A stretch of 64,000 bases of DNA, from the NCBI GenBank assembly GCA_038501785.1, contig JBAMJR010000170.1:3112001-3176000 (forward strand). The letters run 5' to 3'. Both the position numbers and the translations under genes were made by a program. The notes under the pieces were generated by a model. It was not told the DNA's origin. It did not search any database and saw only the letters and a list, made by a program, of their open reading frames with translations. Of the stretch, positions 1 through 14,164 are shown piece after piece. Within the stretch, counting starts at the first letter, position 1. Each line of letters begins with the position of its first letter. This stretch comes from Myoxocephalus aenaeus (lineage: Eukaryota; Chordata; Actinopteri; Perciformes; Cottidae).

Positions 1-2203
1 CGGGGAGATCAATCTGAATCGTGTCTGTACTTTAAATATGAAGCTGGAGCCAGGATGGATACTAGCAGTAGTGGGAAACAGTAAACCTGACTCTAATCAG
101 TGCTTTGTAATTTAAGGGAGCGATACGTGTTGGAGTTATAGTTTAGCATTGTCCTGCAGGCATTAGTCCTAAAAATTAGAAATAAGTCAGCATGTTTGCA
201 CCTCTAGTTTTCTCTCAAAATCAAAGGGTTTCTATAAATGAATGTTTGGTTAGATGCTTGAAATAAAGTCAGGCTTAAGATATCTTAACATTTTGTTCTA
301 CTATACAAAATATGTCAATAGTGAATTTGGAAGATGTTGCATGTCTTGAAAAAAAGGCGGTTGCTAACAAGTGGCTAAACGAGACTACAAAACGTAGAAG
401 ACTGTCAAATTTGTCTTTCGCTTAGTGGTGGTGACATGAAGTCATACTGCCGAATGCATTTACTTCAAAAATGATCAAAGTGGTGTTTATTTGTGAAGAT
501 AATCTTGCTGAATAAAATAGATAGATATCATAAACTTGTGTTTCCCAGAGAGTTTATTTTCTGCAATAATCCCAAATCGAATGGACGAATCCCTTTGGTT
601 TTTTGTCAAGGGAACCAATGCAATGTTCAATTCTGAGCTTGGCCGAGACAAATATGTCATCCCTGCAGCACTTATGTTTCTGCTGAAAAAGAGTAACGCT
701 CAACACAATAGTAAACACAATAAGCCTGCTAATTTTCAATTATTAACGCAGCCTTATTTGTACTACGATCGTCAGCACAATACTATATAATCTTGTTTTA
801 ATGTGTCCAGCCTACCTTTTTTTCAATTTTAACATGTACTTGATCCAAAAATGTGGGGGGTAAAACCATTACAATTACCTTGTTCACAAAGGAATGTTAA
901 TTCCAATGGATAAATTCCATCTCAGTCCTAGACACTACTAACATGTCATTACTGTACATGTGGGGGAAAACCAATCTAAAGCCCTACTGGGAATGTTTAT
1001 CCTCTTATAAACACCACAGACACGAGCTCAAACCTCCATCTTATCAATCTGGGCTCTCACAAATTCCATAACTTCAGACCCCTTTGTTTAATTTTCTAGC
1101 CTAAATATATCTGACACTCTGCAGATCTTTGGGTAACTAATTATAGTCTGAGGAATCTCCCTTCAAAACAAAGACCCTTTTTTCCCCGAGCAACAATTTT
1201 ATCAAGTTTCCGTGATGCTGCAGCTCCTCTAGGTATACACCCATCCTCAGCTGCATCGAGCGAAGACGCCCAGGGGGGATGGCTTTTTTTGTTCCTGATG
1301 ACAGGAGAGGGGCACTGGCTCCAGCTGTGGATCGCAATCACTCTGCCACACAATATCCTACAGCATTAAAGCCAGGTCACAGCAGAAAGTGGTACAGCAA
1401 AATGAATCTGTGCAACATATTTGGTTTCTTCTGCGTGATGCAGTGACTGACTGTAGTGGTGTGCTAACAGGTAACTTGCTTGCACTAGTCTGTCTCCTGC
1501 AGATTCTCTCCACTGCTCTTGTTTACTAGCACTTTGTTCCCCTTTGTGCACCTATTAGTTCTGTAAAGAGCTATTGAAGAGGGAACATAAAGCTTTCGGA
1601 ACAATACGTTCACACTAAGACTTTGTAAAGCAACATTATAATGGATCTGCAGACAGTCTGCGAAGAAGACAATAGATACAACTGACAAGAAAAGTGTGAG
1701 AAGTTGCAGTTTGGGTGAGATTGCATCATGTGAGATTTGCATCCTTTTTTTTTATATCCCTAAAACATTGCAACACCAACCTTCAAGCTCCCAAAGTATC
1801 ACAGTTCTTTAATCCGCTGTCAATAAAAAAAAGTCCCAATGTATTCCTTATTTATTTAGGGTGGTTTAGTGTTGTTCATATTTGATCTAGTTCCTATTTC
1901 TTTTTCAGAGGCCTAATTAAGAACAATACAGTTTCAGTAGAAGGATGCTAAGACAACTGCAGCTGCCCGATCCAACAACAGCATTCACATGATTCCAAGT
2001 CTTGTGAAGGCATGTTTCATCCTCCAGACACCACCTTAGTTTTTAAGTCAGGATAATATACTCATTCCACACACAAGGGAATGTGAGCAAGAGTTACAAG
2101 TGTCATGTTCAAACCAATCACAATACTTTCCAAGAAATACAATTTAGCCCCACTTAGCACGTCTTTGATTGGAATTACTGAAATATTCAGTATATTATAT
2201 TGG

Positions 2204-3490
2204 AGGAAGTATTCAAACCATTTACTTGAGTAGAATTTCCTATTCTAAAAACATGAAGTCTTGCATTGAAAATGACCCACTCACACACTTGTGTAGCAGA
2301 TCAATTGGAGCTAACTGCTTTGTATAGAAATACATTATATTTAATAGGAGCAATATATGTATTTCTGCTGCAATAACACAATTATTCAAGCTTTGTCTTA
2401 TCTTATTAGTTTCCACTTCACTTGCTCATGTTATGGCTTTGACCAAACATCCCATTTCGGCAGTACCATTTGGAGGATATCGTGGCCTAATTTGCAGAGG
2501 ACTGATGTGAAATTTGCTATATTGGATAGTAGCACTATTAGTTAATTTGGTGGAGCATGCAACCTGTGTGGTTGATTGATAACGGTTTTCCGTGTCACAG
2601 ATTGATGTTGTTGTGTAAGTTTCTAAAGGCCAGTAATGGGGATTATAATCATGCCACACACAATCTGTTGTTCAGAATTGCTTGGCATTGGCTTATCTAA
2701 TGTTTGAGTGAAACCATGATACGGCAGCGTATAATCAGTCTCTGTGTCCACAGCGATGAGCGTATTGTTTTCCTGTCCGTTTCCTGCAGGGTGACAGAAG
2801 GAAAGTGTAGGCGGCTCTATTATCAGGACAGTGTTTCACCCTTGATACCAAATATAACCCACATTTGTGTTTTTGCTGTCACTTTTTCCACCTTCAAATC
2901 AGGGTTATGAGTTGTTGTTATTCTTGAGAGAGAGAGAGTCTCTGACAACAGGAATACCACTAAAAGGATGTATAGCCTTGGTCTATTATATACAATAATC
3001 TAAACAACACATCACCATCATTTGGGCTGTAATTAACTCCAATCAAATGTATTTTTAGTATGCACTGTAATGGTAAGTATGCATCTGTTACATGATTATA
3101 CATTAGTGTTAAGTATTTGCATCTGTTACCATTATGCAGGAAGGATGGAAATACATGTACAATCTTTTTTTTTTTTCAGAATTTATCCACAGCCAGTTCT
3201 AGGTGTTGTCAACAGGGGGTGCAAGATATTTATTTACAAAGTATTGTAGGCTGCAACTATAGTACTACAACTGTATACAAGACAGAATAAATATTGTAGG
3301 AGACAGCCGGGCATGACTAAAACAAAACCACAAACAAAATCTTAATTTAGATACAAATAAACACATGTACAAGTACATTTACCTAAGTATTGAGCTTTAG
3401 TACAACTTTGAGGCACTTTACTTGAGTATTATCCTTTTCTGCTACTTTAGCTAAGAGGAAATATTGTAATTTTTACCATTGATTGATTTA
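2204..3490. repeat. Dispersed fish repeat, AGTA-rich DNA-transposon type
   Basis: Positions 2204-2245 carry a GGAGGAAGTATTCAAACC-type start followed by a TTTACTTGAGTA motif. Positions 3373-3480 carry the matching internal part (ACTTTACTTGAGTATT, then GAGGAAATATTGTAATTTTTAC). From memory both belong to a very common teleost interspersed repeat in which ACTTAAGTA-like palindromes recur. The two pieces may be one diverged element or two fragments; exact limits and target duplications are not visible. Confidence 0.45.
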
Positions 3491-4010
3491 GGTTTGCAGA
3501 TTTTAGATCAATATATTGAGCTGAATGCTGTAAACAACTGCCAAGTTTGATTTACTTTATTTTAGTCATACAAAGATGTTCAAAGAAAGAAAGAGCAAGA
3601 GAATAAAATGCAAAATAGACAAAATATGCTATTAATTGAAGGTTAGCTGTTAGCTTCTTAGCTGACCTTCAAAACAGCTGATAGTCAGCCACAGCTATTT
3701 AGGTAAACTAGTTACTGTAGCCTGCCTGCTCTCTATCCAAGATAAGGCACGCCAATTGTGAATGAAAGTCATCACAAGTTAATATTTAAAATGTATGTAA
3801 GTAAGGAAATAAGATGTTTAGCTCTCTGCCTCCTACTTGCGATTACTAGTGTCCAGACTGCAGACCATGAAGCCTAATTGGCACAGCTATTTCTTCCGGG
3901 CCTGCTTTTAACAAGGGGAAAAAAAACACAGACTTTACTTTTATTGCGAACGTTACATTTAGACATGATGGATGTGGTTCATGACTTTTTGTGGAGAGCA
4001 GCATAAACTC

Positions 4011-4016
<6 letters not shown>

Positions 4017-4089
<73 letters not shown>
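4017..4089. repeat. (TA)n microsatellite
   Basis: An uninterrupted run of about 36 TA dinucleotides. Length is likely polymorphic. No function is inferred. Confidence 0.97.
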
Positions 4090-4093
<4 letters not shown>

Positions 4094-6949
4094 TTGTATC
4101 AAGTAGTTGAGTGAATTGAGCAGATACTAATGAGCACCTTTGCCGTCTCATTCATCCATAAGTCATATGGTCAGAACACATTTTTCACGCAGGAAATGCA
4201 GCAAAAAAAGAGACACGGCAAGAGCTGTACTATAAATCCGCTGACTAATTATAGACTTGAAGACGTGGGTGTAGCTAATCAGACAGCACATCTATTGTGC
4301 AGACTCCATTCAGCATGAAATGGTCAGACTATTCAGCATATTTATAGTTTGGCTTTTCTTTCTGGGTTCAGTGGGGCAGGTTTCCTCTGTTTGTTCACTG
4401 TTTCTAAGTTTCTTATGAGCGCGTTCCATGCAAGATCTCCAGCTGATTGGCAGATAATTACTTTAAGAGTAAACATACCCATGATGGGATGAATCTGCCT
4501 CATGCGCAACTTGTTCAAGAACATAATGTTTCTGTGACTACTATCATATCCACAGGGAATTATACTGTATGGTCAGTCAGTAGCAGGTTTGGGGCTATGA
4601 TCCTAATTATTGAAATGTTAATTAATACTGGAAATCGTGTTTTGTTTCAATCGCATTTTCACAGCTTGGGTCCTGATCGGCCAGTTTTTAAATGTGCATG
4701 GATGAATTCCTTGTAATTTTAGTCAAGAGTGTGTCTTAGTTAATTTTTAGTACATTTTTGCTGAGGTGGGGGACATGACCGGAGCACAGTGATTGAGTTG
4801 CAGCCTTTAATAATGCAAACAGACCAACATTTCAGACCACTCTGTCTTTATCTGAACAGAAGTACACTTGTCATTGGATAATTAGTTGAGCAGGATTTCA
4901 AATCGATCAGATAATTCACCAAAGGGAGGCAGCCTAAGTACTACAATCACATCAGAAATAAAAACAACACAGGTATATCTTAAAGGTACAACTATTACAA
5001 GTACAACAAGTACAAGTACTGCATCCATAATAACTTATAATAATCACTCAGTCAGTTCCTATTTCAGGCTCAACTGTGTTCAGAGTATGAATGTAATATA
5101 TCTCTATGCAGAGCAGCGAATTGATAATATCCCCACCTCACAGAGGATTGTTTCTTTCCTCGAGATTTCTAATGACGCTGCAGCATGTGTTAGCATGTGC
5201 ATAATGTCGAGCAATAGCATTCTCCATGTTTTGTGTGCAGTTATGTGATTTAAAAAAAAATCTCTTTTAGTTTGTCAACACAAACCAGATCACTGTATGT
5301 ATTTCCTTTTGGTCATTATAATTATTCTTGTAATTGTTTGTTTATTTTTTGTCAATACCAATTTAATAAACCTGTTAGAAATGGGCTTTATAGCGTGTAG
5401 ACACCTATGATATGGCCATGCAAACAAAATCAATTTAGAACGTTTAAAAGACAGATTTGAGGGTGCCCTCTGTCTGGCATATAAAGACGTAACAGTTCAG
5501 CCAGAACATTGAATGCTGTGTAAGTGACGAGTAGCATCTTAAAATGAGTTCTGAACTCTTTTGGAAACATGGAGGACATGTGATATTTGATAGAAAATGC
5601 ATTGGTTGGGTGGAACAAGTTCATTACATTTGATTTGTAATTACCAATTTTAATGGATAAACCTAATAATTTAGGTCAATAAATGTTCAGAACTATCACC
5701 TCCTCATTCACTTGAATGCTATTATCTCAGCATTTTAACAATACAAGATCTGTCCCATTGTCGTAAACCTGCAGCCTCAGCCAGTGACCCAGCCAAAACC
5801 CATTTGATTAACACAAGAGTTACTATAAATAAATACAGTCAGAGGGCGGGGAGCCCTGTCTGGGCCAGTAAGACTAGACTGAGTCCATCTAAAGGTCACT
5901 GGTTTGCTTTTGTGTGACTTTTCTTTCATACGCAACAGTTCCTCTTACGGAGAGCTGATCAGCAGAGTATTCAGTCGAAAACAACAACTCCAGACTGGGA
6001 ATGCCGACGGCAGCTTTTCTCACAGCAGGCAGCGCTGTGCGGTGTGTTTACTTCATAATACCAGGCAAACAAAGGGCACATACATTTTTGCGGAATTACA
6101 TGAATTGAACTGCTTCAGTATCATCTCCGGCATCGATACCTTGTTTTTGGATTACTGCAAACATAAGAGGAGTTAGAGGATAGAGGATTTTAGAGGACAT
6201 CGGAGAATATTAGAGGATCTGAGAATGTCCTTCTTTTCTTCTTTGTTTGACTTTAATTAAAAAAATGTCAATTTAACAAGTCATATTGAAAATCTTTGGA
6301 TGTATTTAGTCCTGGGATTATAAATGGCTTTGTAAAGATGATCCGTGGATTATTTGTTTCCAGACTCGTTCATTAACTGAATGTCTAATCAGTAGCAGAG
6401 TCTTTGCCAGCCCAGTAGATGGCAGACACATCTCTGCTTCTGATCTGTGGTCTTTAAAAGCAGAAATTGTGCTCACGCCCCGTAGTTCGACAAATGGCCG
6501 GAGGAGATCACAGTATTCATACTTTTGATTGCTGTACCTTCTGCAGAGCAAAAAATGTATGCCTACTCAAGTTTGAAAGAGAGTTCAATCAGATCTATTT
6601 CAGTTGAATGCAACTCAAAATGTAGATAGCAGTGCATTTGAACACTGGACATAACAATTTTACAAGAAGACAAACACTTTATCCATGTCCTCAATTCAAC
6701 ATCTCCTACAACGCACATTGATACACACCCGACCATTGTTTTCTAAATAATGTCATTGGATTGTCATCTTACATTGCACCCAAGCAAGCAGATTTCTGAG
6801 AAATCACCCTGAGATAACTGGCAAGTTAAAGTGGGTTGTTTTGGTGTTACAGGTTTGTTGATAGTGTACTGATTCAACTTATTTGTCACATGTAGTAAAA
6901 ACATAATATTTGTGAAATGCAATGTGTTACACACTCGTGGTTTTTGCTC

Positions 6950-7560
6950 CTCAACTTCAGTTATGAAACTTCAGTTGTGATCATCAATAGTTTTTACATC
7001 ACTAGTTTAGTCACTTCACTGCAGAACTCCTGACATGCAGCATCACTGCAGTATGATTCCTTATGCTGATATATATTACATATTCAATATCATTACTTAT
7101 ATGATTTACATAAATATTTTGTATGATTCCTTATATTCAAATAATATACAGTATAATATACATTTAGCATGATTCCTTAATGCCATCTTATTTGAAACAA
7201 ATATTGTTATGTTTTCAATCTCACCAAGGTTAACTCAGCACTCCAGACCTGCAGCATCACTGCTCCTCCATCAGGCATACAGTAGGTTGTATACATAACA
7301 ACATTACCTATTTAATACCGTAATGTTATACAGGTATATTAGTTTTGTTTATATAATACAGTCATATACTGTAATACTTTCCGTATTTAGTATTATTCTC
7401 CAGTTAATCTAGTATGATACATTTTTTAAAATCGGTGGCATTTTAAATTTACCTTGTGTTTTCAATCTCATTCCATCCATTCCAACTACAACCAGAACTC
7501 TACATGCACACACTTTAATGTCATATTTAGCTAATAATATATGATATTTAATATCATCCG
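6950..7560. repeat. Diverged direct repeat, period about 245 bp
   Basis: Similar blocks recur roughly every 240-250 bp. The phrase CTGCAGCATCACTGC or a close variant occurs near 7040 and 7250. TTTTCAATCTCA occurs near 7213 and 7460. TATGATTCCTTA or a variant recurs near 7052, 7124 and 7170. The copies are degraded and AT-rich. This looks like an old tandem or segmental duplication with no coding content. Confidence 0.4.
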
Positions 7561-7564
7561 ATGT

Positions 7565-7682
7565 GAGGTCCCGGGACAGGGATGTCTTATGTGCACAGAT
7601 TGTATAGATTGTAAAGCCCTCCGAGGCAAATTTGTATTTGTGATTTTGGGCTATACAAAATAAACTGAATTGAATTGAATAT
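7565..7682 (+). repeat. 3' tail of a fish interspersed retroelement
   Basis: Contains the chain TTGTAAAGCCCTCCGAGGC, then a TTTGGGCTATACAAAATAAA block and terminal AATTGAATTGAAT repeats. This arrangement is typical of teleost SINE/LINE tails. A reverse-oriented relative lies near 62,870. The parent family was not identified with certainty. Confidence 0.6.
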
Positions 7683-7991
7683 AAATATTCAAGGCTGTTC
7701 TGTCCATGTTTACCGTTTTGTGTTGTAACTTTATCCAGTATGGTTCTGTAATCTGGTAAAATGCCCTTAATATACTAATGTAATGGTGGAAAATCCACTA
7801 ACATGCTTTAATGCACACAATTTGAATACAACAACATTTAAATTAATATAATAATATAATTGATATACAATCTATTTATTTAAACGTCTTACCTTTTAAA
7901 AGTCCATCACTAACGGACCATTTTGCTGCAATTCTCACTGCTATTATACGCAACTAACTTCTGGAAACTAGTAGGTTCGTTTGAAATGAAT

Positions 7992-7992
7992 T

Positions 7993-8050
<58 letters not shown>

Positions 8051-8051
8051 C
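7992..8051. repeat. (TA)n microsatellite, interrupted
   Basis: TA dinucleotide run with interruptions (TACATA, TGTATA). Short open frames through it are repeat artefacts. Confidence 0.95.
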
Positions 8052-8410
8052 ATTTTACACACAAAACAAGAAGACGCACCCCTCACAGGATGTCACACTG
8101 CTTGTTTTTAACACAGTTCTTTAGTTCATCCAAATTTGCTTGTATTTTTTCAGGGATAAAATCCTCCATCTAAACACACAGCAGCCAGAAGCGCATTAGT
8201 ATTGAGGCCCAGAGGCTACAGATGTTTTGAAGGCTCTTCACGATATGCAAACATTTATTCAGAACCTCACTTCAATGGACAGCGACAAATATTGAATGGC
8301 GATTGAACCTACGTGTTGTAGAAAATTCTTATTTTATGTGGAGTTGTATACTTAACGTTTGATTGTTGACTATTAGTCTCAGGTTTAATCTAAAAACATA
8401 TATTGTGTGG

Positions 8411-8453
8411 TTGATAATAATAAAGTTTATTTATAGAACACATATCAAAACGA
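8411..8453. repeat. Short interspersed repeat fragment
   Basis: ATAATAATAAAGTTTATTTA followed by TAGAACACATATCAAAAC resembles the AATAAACTTTATTTATATAGCAC tail of common fish retroelements. It is too short to assign to a family. Confidence 0.35.
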
Positions 8454-8639
8454 GTAATAATGTATTTCATAGTCAGACATACAAATAAAAACAACAAAGG
8501 ATAGCATACAATGTAAGTACACGCACATGTCTACATAAATATATATTTACAAACACATATAAATAAATCCGAACGTGGTCTGTAAACTACAAGTAGCCTA
8601 CAGATCGGAACTAACAGGAAGTAACTGTTTCTGTGACGA

Positions 8640-8870
8640 CTTCCTGTGTATGCTTCAAAAATGAAATGGTCCCGAGGATTAAACGGATATTACGCGACTC
8701 TCAATAAACGGCTCTGGGTTTCCTCTCTCGGTGGGGGAGCAGCGGCTATTCTGCTGAGAAGTGCGCATGCGTAACATTATTTAATCTTCCTACAGATTTA
8801 ACGTGCAACACCTTTGACAGCGAAGTATTAACACATATTTAAATACACCATTAGGCGGCTCTCTCGGCAT
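8640..8870 (+). promoter_or_regulatory. phactr4: Probable main phactr4 promoter
   Basis: The sequence becomes more CpG-rich here. It contains TGCGCATGCG at 8762-8771, a near-perfect NRF1 binding motif of the kind found in TATA-less vertebrate promoters. A region ending in a strong splice donor follows at 9103. Together these suggest a housekeeping-type promoter feeding a non-coding first exon. The start site itself cannot be fixed from sequence. Confidence 0.55.
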
Positions 8871-9102
8871 TTTGGCGTTAAATCCAGGCGATGCTCGCAC
8901 GTTTTACCTTTTCGCCCGCTACATAAAGTTACTTTCGCGACTTTATTTGGGTCAAAAGGTAGTTAGTGAAGCTAGTTCCGCCTTGCTTTCTCCCGGTGAT
9001 GGACGGCAGAGACAAGTGCCAAAAGTAATCAAGGACGACACACAGAGCGTCTCCTGCCTTCTGGACACACTTCCACACAAGTTAACCGGTGACAAAGAAA
9101 AG
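8820..9102 (+). other. phactr4: Putative non-coding exon 1 of phactr4
   Basis: The segment lies just downstream of the NRF1-type motif and ends AAAAG followed by the strong donor GTGAGT at 9103. It would splice to the 14,634 exon, which has an in-frame stop before its ATG, so this exon would be 5' UTR. The left boundary is approximate. An 84-codon open frame from 8872 crosses the donor and has no family resemblance, so I do not call it coding. Confidence 0.5.
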
Positions 9103-9533
9103 GTGAGTTGCCTCTGTGCGCCGTAATACATCGTCTTTTTGAGCCAGAAGGACAAGTGTGAGCTAATTAACGTGAGCTAACAGGGAGCTAACTACCTGTT
9201 GCTCTGACTTACTCTAGCAGCCAAGGATTAGCATCAAGTCAGCGCTCTTTGTAAAGCGTCTCTATCTTTAGCTCGCAAAGCTAGGTTGGGGTTGGTCGGT
9301 TAGAAGAGAGGGGGGACACTGAACATCTGTGTAAAAGACCGTATTCAGACTGTGTTACTCTTCACCAGTTAGCATGTTATCCGCTACCTGTAACGTTACC
9401 TGTCTGTTAGCGTGTTGACGAACACGTTACGTCAGTCTGAATAATTGGGAATACCTCAAATATATTGTTTTAGTTTCTTATTGTTATGTAATCTCTCTTG
9501 TCTACGTTGTTATTGCTTCTGCGGTTTTTACCA

Positions 9534-9576
9534 TGTAAAGTGTCTTGAGTACTTTTTTTTTGCAATACAAAATGAC

Positions 9577-9609
<33 letters not shown>
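9534..9609 (+). repeat. Retroelement tail ending in (ATT)n
   Basis: GTAAAGTGTCTTGAGTAC followed by a T-run, GCAATACAAAATGACATTT and then (ATT) repeats. This matches the usual 3' end layout of fish SINE/LINE copies (GTAAAGCGCTTTGAG, then a short tandem tail). Confidence 0.5.
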
Positions 9610-9611
<2 letters not shown>

Positions 9612-12600
9612 GCTTATCATAGTGGACGTTAGTTGGCTGTCTGTTCCCCCCCCCCAAGACTTTTAACACCTGTGTGAACGCTACACTTTATTTTATTTAT
9701 TTGTCATTTTCTAATTGAAGTACTCTAACTTAGTACTTTTGCATTTGAGGCGTCACTGAGTCCTCAAACCTTTTTGATTGGCGGCTAGATCATTATATTC
9801 AATTGCAATTGGCTTCAGGTGAAAACTTTTTGGCTGCAAGGGAAGCAACTTTCCTCCATGTGAAAGCATTCCTCTGCATTCCATTCACAGGCCCGTCTAC
9901 TTGTTCCTACAAGCCCCAAGTGCTTTTAGTACTGACTGAAAGCGGCAATACGCCCTATAGGACACCACAGACTCTTTTAATAGAAAAGAGGGAAGACAAA
10001 GGGAGCTGCAGCTTTTTGTATTTGTTCTAGATAGGCAGCATTGTATTCGGGTCAGCCATGTTATTGTGCTTTGTATACAGATAGTGGATTGTTTCATCCG
10101 AGAAGGGCTAACCCCTCGCTTAATCAAGCAGAAGAGGTGTTTGTAAATTTTCGTCAAACTCAAAATGCAAAAAGGTAGGTAACAATTTTTTGGAATGTGG
10201 TTGAGAAACTGATGTTAATGGGGCATATTGCAGCTAGAGGGGAGACAAGGGGCTTCAGAGGAATCAGCTGGTGGGAAATGGACACCTAGCATGGCTCACA
10301 CAAGTGTAATCTTGTTCGCAATAACACGTCTATGGCAGCTATCCAACCTGTTGGATAGTATTGTGCAGCCTCGGAAGAAGAACACACTGTTTTCTAGGAC
10401 ATCTGGAGATGAGGAACAAACTCTAAAAGTTTCTGAGTTTGGTAAAACAAGCTGGTGATATGCTCAGATGTTGTTAATTTGTTTTGAGCATTTCAATCTT
10501 GTGAATCTGTGTAGTCTTGTATAATCAGAGGCCATTATCAGCTAGCGGTCGACAGTGACGTCCAAGCAGCTCTCTTCCAAACAAACGGCAGCTTGGTTCT
10601 TCATTCAGTGATTGCCAAGTCAGCAGAATGAACTTGGACTAATGGCTGATTGTACTCAGCTAAGCAGTGCTCCATTCTTTTATTCAATGCACTGTGTGTT
10701 CTTAATGAGCTAATTGTACAGGGAACAAACAGGAGGGTGGAACATTTATGAACGTGCAGTGCACACAGAGGACATCTGATTTTAAACACTGACTTTTCAA
10801 AAGCATCATATCTATTTAGCATGTCAGCTAGAGTATGAAATACTTTTAAAGTGTATCATTGAGCAGTCAAGTTATTGTTTCTTTGCTAAGGCAACATGAT
10901 TGGTTATCATAAAACAGCACTCTGATTTCATTAAAATCTACATTAACAAAGTTTGTTTACCAATTGGATTGCTATTATTACAAATGGTATGACGCTAGTT
11001 GATATCGGGGTCAAACCGTACTGTGGCTTTTCCAAGTGTTCTCTTGCTTCTTGCATTATTACCAAATATGCAAATGTATATAAAACAGTGCATTATGATG
11101 CAAACATGCACAACATAATTGCCAGCCTCTTGTTCAGTATCATGCGGTAGTCTGTGTGTCGGTTTTGTTATTTGACATTACATTGTATTGACATTTTAAA
11201 AGCAAACACTAGTGCGCTTGATCTTTGGGCACATTGTTTCAGAAGATCCAGATCATTTCTACTCTGAAGTCGAACCCTTTTTGCTTCATGCAAACAACTT
11301 TTGTATGAATAACAGGAGCCCGTCTCCAACGCTGAATCCAGTTCTCTTTATTCATGTTTGAAAAAGTTCCACGCTTGCACTGAAGTGAAAATACTGAAAT
11401 ATCCGCAGTTCCTGATCCTGTTACCAAACATGAAAATCTGGAACCCATTTTGCATTACATGACATTGTGCTGAATGTTGTCCAATTTATAAAGAAAAACA
11501 GGACATAAGATAACGGGCTATCTCCTCCTCGACCTTTGGCTGCTGTGTAAATTAATGACAAGAATAGGTTGTGAACCTGTTTGGGTTTGTACACGTTCAC
11601 ACGGTATTCTGAGGGCTTCCGCATTACAATGCGGAGATTGAGTCTGCGGGCTCAGCTGCTCTAGTTTACTGGCTTTGTATGCACACGAAGCGGTGCACAT
11701 TAACTCACCTCTGTGTTTGCTTTGCTGCCAGCCTGCACCAGCTAGTTGTCGTCTGGGCCCAGTGCAGCAGCACGAGGATATTTGAGAACAGAATTGGGTT
11801 GCAGTGGTGCTGAACTTTATCTAGTGAATTATTTGTGAGTATAAGTAGGTATCAACTTCTCACTCTTTACGGGCAGGTCGCTAGCGATCAATAATAAATG
11901 GATAATGTTTTTATTTTAAATGGTAATACACTAAATATAACGGGGCTGCCATTGTTAATTGGCTCGGATAGTGTGTATTAGTCATGCCATATAAATCCAG
12001 ACAAAAATAATCCAGCAGTAATTGTGTTCAGCATGCAACTGCAGTTTTAACAGTTTTTCTCTGGTATGTGCCCTGTTGACAAAGTGTGTATTTTTAGTCT
12101 TAATCATCTGCACTGTAGATGATTATTCCTGTGGACATTCAGGGAAAAACCTGAGAGTAATATGTAGCAGTAACATACACACACACAAGAGTAGTGTATA
12201 CTTGCCTTTTTAAACACCATTTGAAGTGGTGTACAGTATTTGCTTGCAGCTGTTGAGCATGTGTTTTGTGTACACTGTACACCAAGACTTGTCAAACCAG
12301 TTGGACTGAACCAATGCTGACCAGGCAGAGGGTTGTCTGCTCTTGAGAAACCTGAAACTAGCTGATTTAAAAGTTTCAAGCCACAGTTTCTTTCCTCCTT
12401 AATTTCCATTTGAGTTAATTAACTAATATTTTAGGATTTTGCCAGTTGTGAGACAAGGATCTGTGCTACAATCCAAGAAAATGCCATCCAAGAAAATGTT
12501 ATCTAATAAAGTCAGCATAGTTTTATTTATTTTTATAAAAAAAAAGGAAGTTGACTTATTTGTCCTCCTGTCAAATGTTCTTGTTTTTATATTTCACAGG

Positions 12601-14120
12601 TGTGTCGTAATCACTTTGCGGTTTATCTGCTGGAGCCAGAAATCACAGCCAATTTCACGGATAGCCTTTATGGGCAAGATTTTATTGACAATCAATGATC
12701 TTCAGCAGAAGTAAGTTGGTGTAACAAGACAGCTGAACTACTAATGTCTTATTGCACTTGTATTTCATCACAATTTCATTTTTACAGCTGAATTCACAGA
12801 AAGCAGTGCTTTATCAAGCCAAAAGAACTTGGCCTCGTCCAGCTAGTAGGAAGGTGAACCTTGCCTGCCAGGCTACACTCTCCCCTTTTATGCTGCCGTG
12901 TACACATTGTGCAGCTTATTCTGTCACACAGGCTGGGTTTTACCAGTTTGCTTTCAAGAGACTTTTGACATTCCAAAGTGCAGCCTGATACTGCTGTGAG
13001 GACCATCCCGTTTGTGCGTGATGTAGCCGCACCTAATGATTTTGACCAATTACAGGCAGGTCCATCATTTGAAAAGTTGCTCTGTGGGTGACTGGGACAG
13101 ACAGCACAACTTGTCTTCATGTTTGTCAATGTCAGTTGCTTATCTTTGCGTGTAATCCTGATCTTGACACTGTGATTGTTCCCTTCGCTCAGCCGCTCAT
13201 TCTTAAAGCAACAGGACATTCAAATTAATTTTGCGAATTTTGTAGCTAAACGGTGTTGGTGTTGTTTTTAAAAGTAATTGATTTGCTTCCCTACTGTTAA
13301 TCATCTTTATTTCCCGTTTGAAAGCATATGGTTCTGAACTGTCATGAAATGTTTCGTCACAGACTTGAACGTTTGCACAGTACTGCTCTTCAGTGTGCTA
13401 CTTGATGTGTGATTGACAGATCATTAATCAGCTAGTTAAATGATTTGCTGACTACTGCTGGAGACTGTAAGGACTATTACAGTAGAAACCTGGCTGGAGC
13501 TAATTAGGTCAGACTAAGTCTGGTTTAAGAAGTGCTTAACTTTTAAACTTGTACCCCCTTTACACCTTGCGTTTGATAAATACGTTTTGGATGATCACAT
13601 TGCAATTGGATAGTGCATGACCACATGAAAGTTCCGCTCAGCCCTTTCAGAGCATTTTGAATCTTCAATCAGATCCTAGTGTGGAAACTAGATGCACATT
13701 AATACCAGGTGTGAATGTAATGAGGTTGTATCATATCTAGATATAATCTGGATACGAAAAAATGTGTAAAGGGGTTCACAGACCTGATACATTAAGCACG
13801 ATCATGTTGTAAAATACCTTCTTTATGAAATGGACTTTCCTGAAAATGAGCCTGGTTTACTGAAGTAAGCGAACTCACCGTGACATACTGAGCTTGTTTT
13901 GCTATTCATTGGATTGTTGCGTTGAACTGTTGACACGTTTTGCATTATTTAGTTCCAACAAGCATCCTGGTGTATGGCCGTCAATAAAAATAGGTCTAAT
14001 TTCAATTATTCAGAACTTTGGTGTATTTTATAAGTTATTGGATGTTTTCTGTCTTTTTAGATGACTTTCACAGTAAATCACAATGAAAAGAAATCGCATT
14101 GTTTCATTCATACAGATATA

Positions 14121-14124
<4 letters not shown>

Positions 14125-14162
<38 letters not shown>
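14125..14162. repeat. (GT)n microsatellite
   Basis: About 19 uninterrupted GT dinucleotides inside the first phactr4 intron. Confidence 0.97.

Positions 14163-14164
<2 letters not shown>

Larger units (their letters stand above)
1..8600. other. Upstream non-coding region
   Basis: No coding exon is recognisable. Open frames are all under about 90 codons, lack family resemblance and are not flanked by plausible splice sites. The stretch is AT-rich with dispersed fish repeats and two TA microsatellites (listed separately). It may hold distal promoter elements of phactr4, but nothing specific is visible. The rest looks like ordinary intergenic or upstream-gene intronic sequence. Confidence 0.6.
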
